Assembly (NCBI GenBank): GCA_023212695.1
Contig: JALCCG010000276.1
Coordinates: 1 to 27,621, forward strand
Origin: Sporisorium sorghi
Lineage: Eukaryota > Basidiomycota > Ustilaginomycetes > Ustilaginales > Ustilaginaceae
Length of the DNA: 27,621 nucleotides
Direction: 5' to 3'
Position 1 is the stretch's first letter; every line of letters starts with the position of its first letter. The notes beneath the pieces were generated by a model. It searched no databases and was not told the DNA's origin. It worked only from the letters and a program-made list of their open reading frames with translations. This document shows, piece after piece, positions 20,285 through 27,621 of the stretch. A program made the position numbers and the translations under genes.

Positions 20285-21212
20285 CCGCCGCGCAGCCCAC
20301 CACGAGCCGCAAGCGCCTGCGACGAGTGCCGTCGTCGCAAGACCCGCTGCGACATTGTCGGTGCCTTCCCCGGCGAGCCAGCGCACCCGCTGACCATCTC
20401 GGGCGCCGTGCCCGCGCTCCCAGCGGAACCCCGGGGCGCGATGATGATCTTGCACGAGTGTGTGAATTGTATGCGTGGAGGGATGGTGGAAGGGCGTGAG
20501 CAGGAGCGATGTCGAGGCGGTTATACAGTGTGTCATGGACGACGACGAGCGGCCTTCGAGCTCTGCGCCCGCGGTAGTCACTCCGGAGGGTGCGCTGCGC
20601 GTCAGCCTCGAAGCTGTCGTTCGGTGCTACCACGCCCTGCACACGCTTCCCGCCGCTAGAGATGCAAAGGTGGACGATGTAAAGGTAATGTTCCAGCTCG
20701 CAGAAGCTGTGATCGTGCTCGGGACGGAAAAGACGCCCGTGTCGCTGCAGGGCAAGCTGATGCAGTCGGCGATCGGACCGCACGTGTTGGCCGTAGTGGG
20801 GGGGGTAAGCTTTGCGTGGTGCTTGCGGGTGATCTGCTCCTTGGTCGCTGCGGCCGCTGTACAGCCGACGTTGCTGCAGCTCGAGTTCTACCGCCGCAAG
20901 ATACTCGACTACGTGCGCATGTGCGGGCCTCTGTGTCTGTTTTCAGGGGGCGCGACAGAGGACGCAGCAGCGTTCAAGCCGCTCTACGTGCGGGTGGCGC
21001 TGTTTTTTAACGCGAGTGTGGCGTTTGCGTCGAGCATGGGGTCGTTGGTTGGTCCGTGTGGGGAGGGCGAGGCAAGGGAGGTGCTGAACGATGCGGACGG
21101 GCTGGCGGCGCAGGCGGACGGGTTGCTGGATGTGGTAAGGCAGATGGGCGTGCTGGGGTACGTGTTGGCGTGTACGACGGAGCGCGAGGGTGCGGCGTTG
21201 ATGAGGGGCTAG
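19397..21212 (+). CDS. Zn2Cys6-type transcription factor with frame break
   Basis: The ATG at 19397 opens a Ser/His/Arg-rich region with a Pro-rich stretch, then CDECRRRKTRC at residues 308-318. This is the first half of a fungal binuclear zinc cluster (C-x2-C-x6-C) and implies a nuclear DNA-binding regulator. The next pair, CVNC, comes only after 36 residues, and no sixth Cys follows at the usual spacing. Beyond about 20470 the natural-looking sequence moves to another frame: SRSDVEAVIQCVMDDDE, later EFYRRKILDY and FFNASVAFASSMG, to the stop at 21210-21212. A single extra base, or an unrecognised intron, between about 20466 and 20530 would explain this. A possible 60-nt in-frame intron is 20805-20864 (GTAAGC...ACAG). 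The C56 run at 20226-20281 encodes prolines directly before the zinc cluster. Target genes are unknown. Confidence 0.62.
20226..20281. repeat. C56 homopolymer inside the transcription-factor coding region
   Basis: Fifty-six consecutive C encode a poly-Pro run. The frame is the same before and after the tract at the stated length, so a change not divisible by three would remove the zinc cluster from the protein. The length may be unreliable in assembly. Confidence 0.9.
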
Positions 21213-21578
21213 TCGGATGTACGCTTTGAGCACGGAATCGAGTGCGGTGTTGAAGCGAATGCGATGATATTGTGTGAGAAGTGGGTTTGCGAAGCTGAGC
21301 GACGCTGGTGGTAGCTGATCACTTTACCTTGAAGTTGAGGGGCTCTTGTAGGTGCGAGCGACACTCTTGGTTTTGGCTTTACTGTGCCGCTTGGATGGCG
21401 TGAAGCAGCATTCGTGCCGCGCGTTGGTTGTGCGTCGCAACCCCGCACACGCACGCCGACTTGCCAAGATCCACACGCTCACTACGCCATTCACGCCATC
21501 TCAATCGCAGTGCTGATCATCAAGGAGTGAATCCCCGCATTAAGAGCGATAGACATACTGAACAAGAAAAGCGTGCTC
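21213..21578. other. Convergent intergenic spacer
   Basis: This 366-bp gap lies between the convergent transcription-factor (+) and REEP-like (-) genes and should hold both 3' UTRs. No gene, repeat or clear polyadenylation hexamer was recognised. Confidence 0.55.
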
Positions 21579-22664
21579 CTACTCCTTGGGACTCCACGGC
21601 ATCCAACTGCGCTTAGCCTCCCTGGCAGGACTCTGCAACGGCGCCAAATCGTTCTGGTCCAGTAGATCGTAGCTCTCGCCCATGGCCGCGCCCGCTTTGA
21701 CCGTCTTGCCGCTGACCACTCTGTTGCGCAGACTGCCATACGCTGCGCCTCCTGCACTACCGCGCCTTCCGGGGTTGCTCATGACGGGCGCCATGTGAGC
21801 GTCGTCCTCCGGCGGCCTGGTCCTCAAACTTCCGTAACCGCCTCCGCTTGCCCTCCTTCCAGGGTTTCCCATGACTGTGACGGGCACGTCGTCCTCGCCA
21901 CTGCTGACCGAGCTGCTGCTGCTGGAAGAGGGCACGCCGGAGGCGTCGAGTGCGGCGAGCTGCGATTCGAGCTGCCGGCGGCGGTGCAGTGCGTCTTGGC
22001 GCGAAGAGCTCGAAGGGATCGAGTAGGCGGTGGTGGTGGGAGCGGGCGCTTTCGAGTCCAAAAACGTACGCGCAGAGGCGATTGCGACAGGGGCGTAGGT
22101 CTTGACCAGATTGCCGAGGAGCGAGAGATTCGCCTGTGCGGGATTTTGCGCCGTCGGCGGTGCAGGTGCGCTGCCCACACCCGGCGGTCTGTGTCGCGCG
22201 TCCTTGCCCGACGTCGGCGCTCCAGCAGGCGCAGCGCTGTCCGTCGCCCCGCCGAGCGATGCGCTCCACATGCCACCCATCCACCCATCCACCCTGCCGC
22301 GCACCTCGGCCTTGACCCCCTCGACCCACTTGTCGATCCCTTCCTGGTTGCCTTGCAAAAAGGGATGCAGGTGGTTGACATACACGTATGTTGCGCCCCG
22401 TGTTTGCGGCGCCACGAGCCAGATGTGGAAGAGCAGCCGCAGCTCGTAGTAGAACGGCACCCACGACCAGAGGAAGCCGAAGAGCGATTCGAGCAGCGTC
22501 CAGCACGCAAAGACGGACCAGTAGACGAGCCATACTTCCATGTCGGCGAGCGAAGGGTGCGGAGAGGTGACGGCTTTGTAGGACGAGTAGAGCGGGTAGA
22601 TGAGGGTGGTGGTCGCGTTGAGGGCGAGGGTGGGGAGGTGGAGGAGCAGAACGAGGAGCGCCAT
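21579..22664 (-). CDS. TB2/DP1/HVA22 family protein (REEP/Yop1-like)
   Basis: Members of this family are ER membrane proteins whose hairpins curve tubules. The ATG at 22664 gives 361 residues; the frame is open upstream to 23033, but that part is Ser-rich and atypical. The TB2/DP1 domain covers about residues 1-105: a hydrophobic N-terminal segment, then IYPLYSSYKAVTS, MEVWLVYWSVFACWTLLESL, WSWVPFYYELRLLFHIWLVA and TRGATYVYVNHLHPFL. These match the family's Y-x-SYKA, YW-VF, PFYY and P-T-GA blocks. The remaining ~250 residues are Ser/Gly/Pro-rich, making the protein about twice the length of Yop1 and more like the longer REEP proteins. The tail has a tandem repeat, VMxNPGRRxSxGG followed by YGSLR, with RRAS and RRGS phosphosite-like motifs. 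It ends SWMPWSPKE. No intron is needed. Confidence 0.88.
   Translation of the reverse strand: MALLVLLLHLPTLALNATTTLIYPLYSSYKAVTSPHPSLADMEVWLVYWSVFACWTLLESLFGFLWSWVPFYYELRLLFHIWLVAPQTRGATYVYVNHLHPFLQGNQEGIDKWVEGVKAEVRGRVDGWMGGMWSASLGGATDSAAPAGAPTSGKDARHRPPGVGSAPAPPTAQNPAQANLSLLGNLVKTYAPVAIASARTFLDSKAPAPTTTAYSIPSSSSRQDALHRRRQLESQLAALDASGVPSSSSSSSVSSGEDDVPVTVMGNPGRRASGGGYGSLRTRPPEDDAHMAPVMSNPGRRGSAGGAAYGSLRNRVVSGKTVKAGAAMGESYDLLDQNDLAPLQSPAREAKRSWMPWSPKE
21726..21875 (-). repeat. In-frame tandem repeat in the REEP-like tail
   Basis: Two copies encode VMGNPGRRASGGGYGSLR (about 21822-21875) and VMSNPGRRGSAGGAAYGSLR (about 21726-21785), separated by an acidic spacer. Each copy has an RRxS motif resembling a basophilic kinase (PKA-type) site. 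Confidence 0.75.
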
Positions 22665-23030
22665 GCTGGGAGATGGACAACGGCGGCTGCTGGAAGAGGT
22701 TGACTTCGAAGGGATTTGTTGGAGGATGGATTTCAGAGCGCTTTGTTGTCTTCCAGCGCAGAGTCGATGACAATGACCAGCGATGTTGTCGAAGCTGTCG
22801 ATGAAGAGAAAGTGGTTGCGGGTCGACGATGCAACTGCGATTGAACGCCGATGAGAAGTGCTGTGGACTACTTTGTCGGCCTTGGACCTAGCGAGAAGTC
22901 CAGCTACTTTTTCGATCAGTCGAAGCTGATGTCGTGAGTATGGTGTCGTCGAATCAGAGCTGACGACGTCGATGATGGTGATGGTCGAAGAAAGAAAGGA
23001 TGCTTTATCAGACTCAAGTCCTGCTGCCAC

Positions 23031-23031
<1 letters not shown>

Positions 23032-23065
<34 letters not shown>
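23032..23065. repeat. A34 homopolymer
   Basis: An uninterrupted run of 34 A about 370 bp upstream of the REEP-like start; it may be a nucleosome-excluding promoter tract. Confidence 0.9.
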
Positions 23066-23066
<1 letters not shown>

Positions 23067-23173
23067 ACCATCTCAACTCAGGAGCACAAGGCGCGCGCGA
23101 GCCGTGTCAATTGGCGCGCATCCTTCTCTCCCTCTGTCTCGCTTAGCGCAAAGGCGGGACAGCGATAGGCATT

Positions 23174-23189
23174 TATTATTATTATTATT
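23174..23189. repeat. (ATT)5 microsatellite
   Basis: About five ATT units followed by a T-run lie in the spacer between VPS22 and the REEP-like gene. Confidence 0.75.
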
Positions 23190-23522
23190 TTTTGAAGCTA
23201 GAATTTGTTTGATTTTAGAGAAATGCACAAATGACGACTTCGAAAAATCCCTATCATCACCAAGCATCAGCATGCTCCTTCCTCGAGGGGCAAGGAAAGA
23301 AGAAGAAGAAGAAACACTCCGAGATTGCCGGCGTACGTCGAAGCGAGCGAAGAAATTGACCGTCAATGCGGGTCGCAGTTTGACCGAGCATGGCTCGCTT
23401 GTGGTGCGTTCAACACGACAAGCTCCGTGGATCGGAGCCATTCTTCGCGTGGCTCTCCTCGTTCAAGCACAGATTCGTGCTAGCATCGGAAAGGGTATAC
23501 TTCATTGTCCATGAACACGTCG

Positions 23523-24380
23523 TCAGCTCGCCGCTAGAGTAGCCAGCGAGTAGTATCTCGGTGGAAAAGCCTGCTCGTCCACCCACAGCATGCCCTCGCT
23601 GAGCGACATGTTTTCCAGCACGGCTCTGGCGCGCTCCCTCGTCCACCCGCGTGCCCTCTGACCTGCCACCAGCGTGTCTTCTGTCAAGAAGGCCAATTCA
23701 GCGCTGCCATCCACCTCTGCTGTTGACGAGGAGGAAGAGGCAGAGAGCAGCATGCCGAGCACCACCATGGTATCCGTGTCCAACTCCCTCGGTACACTCC
23801 GCACCATCTTCTGATCTCCATTGCCCAGCGAAAACACCTCATACCCACACCCGAGCGGTGCAAGCATCTTGATGCTCCTCACGATATCCTCCTCCGTGAT
23901 CTCTGGTGCGCTATCCTTGTCCGCTTTCCCCTTACCCGGAACCGAACGCGAGCTGACCCCACCCGTACGCAACCGCGTCACCCGGCGTATGAGATCGTCC
24001 ATCGCAATCACGCCGCCATTGCTGTTGCGTGTGCTAACGCACACATCGATGATCTGCACGCCGAGCTCGTACTGCCAGTCGCCGAGGCCGAGCATGTCGC
24101 TCCACAGCCCCGCCAGCCCGCCCGAACTGCGCGCTGAGGAGGAGAGCGGATCGACGCCGATGCTGTAGCACATTTTTTGGAAGGCGTGGCGGAATTCGGC
24201 ATTCTTGCGGATCTCGTTGCGGTGCTGGCTGGAGAATTGGCGAAGGGAGGTGCTGAAGAGGTCGAGCTGTTGGCCGAGTTCGGCGAGTTGGGAGGCGGTG
24301 AGGTCGTTGCCGAGGGAGTTGTACGCGGTGTTGGAGTGGATGGAGCGGTCGAGTGCTGCTAGACCTGGACCGCGGCGCAT
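23523..24380 (-). CDS. VPS22: ESCRT-II subunit Vps22/SNF8 (EAP30 family)
   Basis: Vps22 is a core subunit of ESCRT-II, which sorts ubiquitinated membrane proteins into multivesicular bodies at endosomes. The single exon encodes 285 residues; human SNF8 (258 residues) and yeast Vps22 (233) are somewhat shorter. The N-terminus MRRGPGLAALDRS matches the family start (RRGxGLAA). A helical stretch follows (SQLAELGQQLDLFSTSLRQF), then IRKNAEFRHAFQKMCYSIGV and LGDWQYELGVQIIDVCVSTR, the EAP30 signature leading into the first winged helix. The second winged helix includes EEDIVRSIKMLAPLGCGYEV and ends LSEGMLWVDEQA, PPRYYSL. Two low-complexity insertions (about 140-160 and a Ser run near 220) account for the extra length. 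It diverges from the UBAC2-like gene across a 221-bp shared promoter. Confidence 0.95.
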   Translation of the reverse strand: MRRGPGLAALDRSIHSNTAYNSLGNDLTASQLAELGQQLDLFSTSLRQFSSQHRNEIRKNAEFRHAFQKMCYSIGVDPLSSSARSSGGLAGLWSDMLGLGDWQYELGVQIIDVCVSTRNSNGGVIAMDDLIRRVTRLRTGGVSSRSVPGKGKADKDSAPEITEEDIVRSIKMLAPLGCGYEVFSLGNGDQKMVRSVPRELDTDTMVVLGMLLSASSSSSTAEVDGSAELAFLTEDTLVAGQRARGWTRERARAVLENMSLSEGMLWVDEQAFPPRYYSLATLAAS

Positions 24381-24601
24381 GGTGCTGGGAGAGACGAGGT
24401 GGTGTGCGTTGGAGAGATGATGGTGATCAGGAGAAGCGGAGCGGGCAAATCAACTCGGACAAATTTGACAGATCCGAATTCCGATTTTGGCTTGGTCCGT
24501 GCGCTTTCTTCTTCGTTCTCTTCTCTTTGCTCCTCTACCACAACCACCCTGACCGCCATCTCTCTCTTCCCCCCCCTCTCCCATCACTCTAGCATGCGGC
24601 C
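24381..24601. promoter_or_regulatory. Shared divergent promoter of VPS22 and the UBAC2-like gene
   Basis: These 221 bases lie between divergent start codons. The right half is pyrimidine-rich (CTCTTCCCCCCCTCTCCC-like, about 24560-24590), typical of fungal transcription start regions. An ATG at 24594 opens a four-codon frame that ends at 24608, overlapping the main start at 24602. Confidence 0.6.
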
Positions 24602-25666
24602 ATGGTAGCAGGCTTTGCACACGCCCCCGTCACCAAGGGCACCATCATCGTCATCTCCATCGCCTCCGTCCTCGTCTCGCTCTTCCAACTCAAACCCTTC
24701 ATCCACCTGCAACTCGATCCACACATCTACACGCACCGTCAGTGGTATCGACTCGTAACACAGCATTTGGCATTGACAAACTCGTCCGAGCTGCTTCTGG
24801 CGCTGCTGCTGCTGTACAATGCCGGAGTCAAGGTGGAGCGGACGTTTGGGACGTTCAAGTTTGCCAGCTTCTTGGTGGTGGTGACGGCGATGTATGCGGT
24901 TGGCCAGGTGGTGGTGCTGGGGTTGGGGTCGATGGTGCTCTCGAGGGGATTGAGGCAAGGTGGAGCGGGGGATGGTGATGATGCTGTTGAGCGGCGATTC
25001 TGGCTAGCGCAAGGCCGAGCGCCCGCGGGACCCTGGGGCGCCTTGTTCGCTATACTCTGGCAACACGACTGCATCATCCCCCACCTCTGGTCCGTCCAAG
25101 TCGGCCCCCTCGTCTTCACGGACAAACACATCAACACCTCCTCCCTCGCCGCTCTCCTCGCCATCTCCCAATCCTCCTCCACACTCTTCTTATCCGCGCT
25201 CGGCATCTTTGCGTCCGCACTCTACCGCTCCCACCTGCCCCTTCTTGGCAGCCTGCCCGCATGGCGCATCCCACTACGCCTATACCGCATCCTCTCTCTC
25301 CTCCTAACCCCGTGGATCGGATCGACACGCCTACCGCAGCGCTCGTGGCGTGCCGAGCCACCAGTGCGCAGGACGCTGCAGGCCAGAGAGGCGCGCTTGG
25401 CAGAGCACAATGCTGCTGTGGCCAATCTGAATCCATCTGGCACTGGATTGGGCGCGTCGAGGTTTGCGAGTCTGTTGAGGAGAAGAACGGCGGGTGGAGC
25501 GGCGGTGGGTACGAGTCAAGGGATGCCAGGCGTTGGGCAGCAGAGGACGACTGAAGTAGCAGCACAGGATGCGACAAGAGGTTGGAACGACGTGCCCCCG
25601 CCAGCCGCAGATGCAACAGCAGAGCCGCAAGCATCGCAGCCACCGCATTCAGGTACTTCATCATGA
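24602..25666 (+). CDS. UBAC2-like rhomboid pseudoprotease (ER membrane)
   Basis: UBAC2 and fungal Dsc2-type proteins are catalytically inactive rhomboids of ER quality-control ubiquitin-ligase complexes. This gene encodes 354 residues in one exon; the ATG context is GCCATGG. Similarity to UBAC2 is clear in two blocks: RQWYRLVTQHLALTNSSELL followed by LLYNAGVKVERTFGTFKFAS, and SVQVGPLVFTDKHINTSSL. A SLPAWRIP motif then precedes a final membrane segment. I count about five or six hydrophobic segments before residue 245. No rhomboid GxSG serine is seen, consistent with a pseudoprotease. The C-terminal ~110 residues are low complexity and end QPPHSGTSS; the UBA domain found at the end of UBAC2 and Dsc2 is not visible. 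It diverges from VPS22; a tRNA gene lies 154 bp downstream. Confidence 0.8.
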   Translation: MVAGFAHAPVTKGTIIVISIASVLVSLFQLKPFIHLQLDPHIYTHRQWYRLVTQHLALTNSSELLLALLLLYNAGVKVERTFGTFKFASFLVVVTAMYAVGQVVVLGLGSMVLSRGLRQGGAGDGDDAVERRFWLAQGRAPAGPWGALFAILWQHDCIIPHLWSVQVGPLVFTDKHINTSSLAALLAISQSSSTLFLSALGIFASALYRSHLPLLGSLPAWRIPLRLYRILSLLLTPWIGSTRLPQRSWRAEPPVRRTLQAREARLAEHNAAVANLNPSGTGLGASRFASLLRRRTAGGAAVGTSQGMPGVGQQRTTEVAAQDATRGWNDVPPPAADATAEPQASQPPHSGTSS

Positions 25667-25820
25667 TGCAATGCAGATTCACTACGCAGTGTGTTCAACG
25701 TCTGCCACACAACACACCTTTGTCGCCATCACTAGATTCAACGTTAGCATCACTGCTGCGGACAGCCAGAGTGTTGAGCGTATTATATCTTCATGCTGCG
25801 ATCCGATGGCATATCGTTGA

Positions 25821-25924
25821 GCGCTCTTGGCGTAGTGGTAGCGCGTGTCTCTCCTACTCTTGTAGGATTCGTTATTCGAAAAAAAAAAAAGACGAGGTCG
25901 TGGGTTCGACCCCCACAGGGCGCT
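25821..25924 (+). tRNA. tRNA-Arg (anticodon CCT) with 32-nt intron
   Basis: The acceptor stem GCGCTCT/AGGGCGC pairs over 7 bp with one G-T wobble. The D arm is GCGT/GCGC with loop AGTGGTA, and the anticodon stem TGTCT/AGACG. The anticodon CCT sits at 25853-25855, with T before and A after. The T arm is GTGGG-TTCGACC-CCCAC. The predicted intron is 25857-25888, after position 37, the canonical eukaryotic site. It is A-rich at its end and its GTAGGA (25862-25867) can pair with TCCTAC over the anticodon, as in intron-containing pre-tRNAs. Internal A box (TGGCGTAGTGG) and B box (GGTTCGACC) promoters are present. It decodes AGG. Confidence 0.93.
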
Positions 25925-25929
25925 TTTTT
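25925..25929 (+). terminator. RNA polymerase III T-run terminator
   Basis: A run of T directly follows the tRNA discriminator base, and a second T-run follows near 25939. This is the usual Pol III stop signal. Confidence 0.8.
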
Positions 25930-25978
25930 CTTTTGCTTTTTTTTTGAAGTTCGAAGTTGGACCCTTGAAAAGAAACGC

Positions 25979-25979
<1 letters not shown>

Positions 25980-26009
<30 letters not shown>
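25980..26009. repeat. T30 homopolymer
   Basis: Thirty consecutive T lie 56 bp downstream of the tRNA gene and upstream of the TPP1-like gene. Confidence 0.9.
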
Positions 26010-26010
<1 letters not shown>

Positions 26011-26186
26011 GCTTGGCTTTGGCAGAAGCGTAAAGCAGCAGCGAAGCGTTTTTTCATTTTTCATTTTTTATTTTTTATTTTTTATTTTTTTGGTTCGTGA
26101 CGGCGCTCCCTGACAGTTCACGATGAAAGTGTTGGTCTCCCGTTCTTCCTTTCTCTTCTCATCATATCAGGACACCATTCACCTCG

Positions 26187-26227
<41 letters not shown>
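26187..26227. repeat. (GAC)13-14 trinucleotide repeat
   Basis: About 13.7 GAC units lie 62 bp upstream of the ATG at 26289, most likely in the 5' UTR. Confidence 0.88.
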
Positions 26228-26288
26228 AACACCGCTCGCATTTCTCATTTCATCCCCCAACTCGACCTCGGATGACCTCACCGGCACA

Positions 26289-27447
26289 ATGAGCGAAAGC
26301 CTCAAGAGCTGGCTGTTCGTCCACTGCGCCACCCAAGCCACTGCTGGGCTCCAAGGCAACTACGACCTGTCAGACATGCCCTATCTCCCCGGGAACCGGA
26401 TCCAGATCCTGCGCTTCCTGACTTTCCGACCAGCCACCGCCCCGAATTCCAGGCACACGGACGTATGGGCGCTGGTGGGGGACCGTACGCACTGCGTCGC
26501 TGCGCGCTTCCACCGCGATCAGGTGCACCGCTTCCACTCGGACTACGCGTGTACATTCACATCGCTCAAGGGCGCTTTGGTGACGCTAAGGCACGTGCGG
26601 GTGGGCGTTGCGCGTGTGCAGGTTCACGCCGACGGTGGGCCGTACCGGGCGGGGCAGTACGCGCTGATGTTGGATGTGAAAGGCTGGGACGTGGTGAGCA
26701 GCGTCAACGAGCCTGTGTGGTATGCCGGTGTCAAGCTGGTCACCAGCGCGAACGGGGTCCCTGCGGGGCAAGGGGAGAGATTCGCGTCGATGCTCAGGTG
26801 GCTGAAGAAGTGGGTCCGCTTCAAGAACCTGTTGCGGCGCGCGAGAGAGCAGCAGAAGCGTCATCATCATCAGACAATCGACGCCTCACCAGCGCGCAAA
26901 GGCGAGCTGCCAACACCCGCACAGCGCAACATCATCGCCCTGTCCTCGTCGCAGGCGCAAAGCACCCCACCAGCACCGCTCGACGCAAAGACGACGCAGG
27001 AGGAGAGTTTTCCGCTGACGACGCTGTCGACGCAGCCCGTCTCGCCGGTATTGCGCGACGACGACGGGAGTGCGAATGCCGAGCTGTGGACAGACTTCGA
27101 CCTGGATGCACCGGTGGATTTCGGCGAGCAGGTGGATGCGAACCAGTGGGGGTTCATCCCTCCAGCACCGCCAGCGGCACCAGCATCATCGGCCTCAGCC
27201 AAATCTTCTTCATCGACCAAATCTTCGTCAAGCACCACCACCACCACCACAACCACGCACAAACAGCAGCGCAAGCGGCAACGACGCCAAGCTGCGTTGG
27301 CTGCTCTGTAAGTCCGAAGCTCTCGTCGTTGTCTCTCTGTGTAGAGGGCAGTGTTTGCTAACTTTGTTCACTCTCTTGACGCGCGCGCCTGCACGTGTGA
27401 ATGGCGTGGATTGTGTCTTGTGCAGGATGGCGCAAATCGTCGACTAG
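26289..27447 (+). CDS. TPP1: TPP1/Tpz1-like OB-fold protein (candidate shelterin subunit)
   Basis: The model is 26289-27307 joined to 27426-27447, 346 residues; intron 27308-27425 is GTAAGT...GCAG and the last residues become LMAQIVD. Residues 38-137 resemble the OB fold of the TPP1/Est3 family: IQILRFLTF, DVWALVGDRTHCVAARF, SLKGALVTLRHVRVGVARVQ and ALMLDVKGWDVV. Human TPP1 has the same order of features (LLEVLQD, LLVSDGTHSVRCLV, GRLLLLQDCGVHVQV, LQVDRFSLL). TPP1/Tpz1 bridges telomere-bound Pot1 and telomerase. The middle has a basic helix (LKKWVRFKNLLRRAREQQ). A short acidic-aromatic motif (AELWTDFDLDAPVDFG, near 275-290) could be a partner-binding peptide. The C-terminus is Ser/Thr-rich, then basic. 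Assignment rests on remembered pattern similarity, not a search; another OB-fold protein is possible. Confidence 0.58.
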
Positions 27448-27549
27448 ACCTCGCAGCCACAGCTAATGGAACCTTAATTCAACACACTCGGTGTGCTGCA
27501 TGTTCTGCTTGCACTGGCGATGCAGGTGTGCCGTTTGCGACGCCTCTTG

Positions 27550-27586
<37 letters not shown>

Positions 27587-27621
27587 ACACCCCCAACACC
27601 CAACAAGGAGGAAAAAGAAGT
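27448..27621. other. Right window end with G-run
   Basis: After the last gene there are about 100 bases of ordinary sequence, then G35 and a short A/C-rich tail. No feature beyond the homopolymer is visible. Confidence 0.6.
27551..27585. repeat. G35 homopolymer near the right end
   Basis: Thirty-five consecutive G lie 36 bases from the end of the window. As at the left end, this suggests an assembly break or artefact. Confidence 0.9.

Larger units (their letters stand above)
22665..23522. other. Spacer upstream of the REEP-like gene
   Basis: Both flanking genes are on the minus strand, so this 858-bp gap holds the VPS22 3' UTR and the REEP-like promoter. It contains an A34 run (23032-23065) and an ATT repeat (about 23174-23189). 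The REEP-like frame is open upstream to 23033 without family similarity. No other gene is supported. Confidence 0.55.
25930..26288. other. Spacer with T-rich tracts and 5' region of the TPP1-like gene
   Basis: This stretch holds a T30 run (25980-26009), an ATTTTTT-type repeat (about 26048-26091), and the (GAC)n repeat at 26187-26227 just before the next start codon. No gene is supported. The T-rich tracts probably lie in the promoter of the gene at 26289. Confidence 0.6.

Noticed and set aside
19395..20783. 462-residue minus-strand open frame with a poly-Gly run
   Set aside because: It is the antisense reading of the transcription-factor gene and of the C56 tract; the plus strand has the zinc-cluster motif.
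22665..23033. N-terminal extension of the REEP-like protein
   Set aside because: The frame is open but Ser-rich with no family similarity; the Met at 22664 starts the usual hydrophobic N-terminal segment.

Overview
The window looks like nuclear DNA of a basidiomycete fungus, most likely a smut (Ustilaginales) or close relative. The reasons are GC-rich intron-poor genes, GT-AG introns of about 60-120 nt, Ser/Ala/Pro/acid-rich low-complexity protein tails, an intron-containing nuclear tRNA, and single-copy eukaryotic housekeeping genes. The order-level placement is inference. Both ends run into G, C and A/T homopolymers, so the window may be a whole short contig with poor-quality ends. No prophage, bacterial operon, CRISPR array or recognisable transposase is present.

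Layout. 1-1548: low-complexity end and gene-free sequence. 1549-2499 (+): UPF0643-family protein. 2574-3418 (-): IES6, an INO80-complex subunit with a YL1_C domain; its best start codon is split by an intron. 3601-3749: T-rich repeat ending in T97. 4289-4952 (+): unknown gene broken by two frame changes at or near G-runs. 5936-7609 (-): AT-hook-like/SANT protein with three very short 3' exons. 7955-9838 (-): secretory serine carboxypeptidase (S10). 10183-11658 (+): PRCC-like splicing-associated protein. 12046-15984 (+): TRAPPC11. 16018-17214 (-): unknown protein. 17215-19396: 2.2 kb with no convincing gene. 19397-21212 (+): Zn2Cys6-type transcription factor with a C56 tract inside the coding region and a frame break after the zinc cluster. 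21579-22664 (-): TB2/DP1/HVA22 (REEP/Yop1-like) ER-shaping protein. 23523-24380 (-): VPS22/SNF8 of ESCRT-II. 24602-25666 (+): UBAC2-like rhomboid pseudoprotease. 25821-25924 (+): tRNA-Arg(CCT) with an intron. 26289-27447 (+): two-exon gene with a TPP1/Tpz1-like OB fold. 27551-27585: G35 at the right end.

The genes are independently transcribed. Several concern membrane traffic and ER biology (TRAPPC11, VPS22, REEP-like, UBAC2-like, carboxypeptidase), others chromatin, RNA or telomeres (IES6, SANT protein, PRCC, TPP1-like), but nothing shows they form one system. Neighbours are often convergent with short gaps (74 bp between UPF0643 and IES6, 33 bp between TRAPPC11 and the unknown gene) or share divergent promoters (carboxypeptidase/PRCC; VPS22/UBAC2-like).

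I see no clear new multi-gene system. The most unusual points are the AT|G start codon split by an intron in IES6, the C56 tract directly before a zinc cluster with a long internal insertion, the SANT domain divided over micro-exons, the TPP1-like OB-fold candidate, and a tandem repeat carrying RRxS sites in the REEP-like tail.
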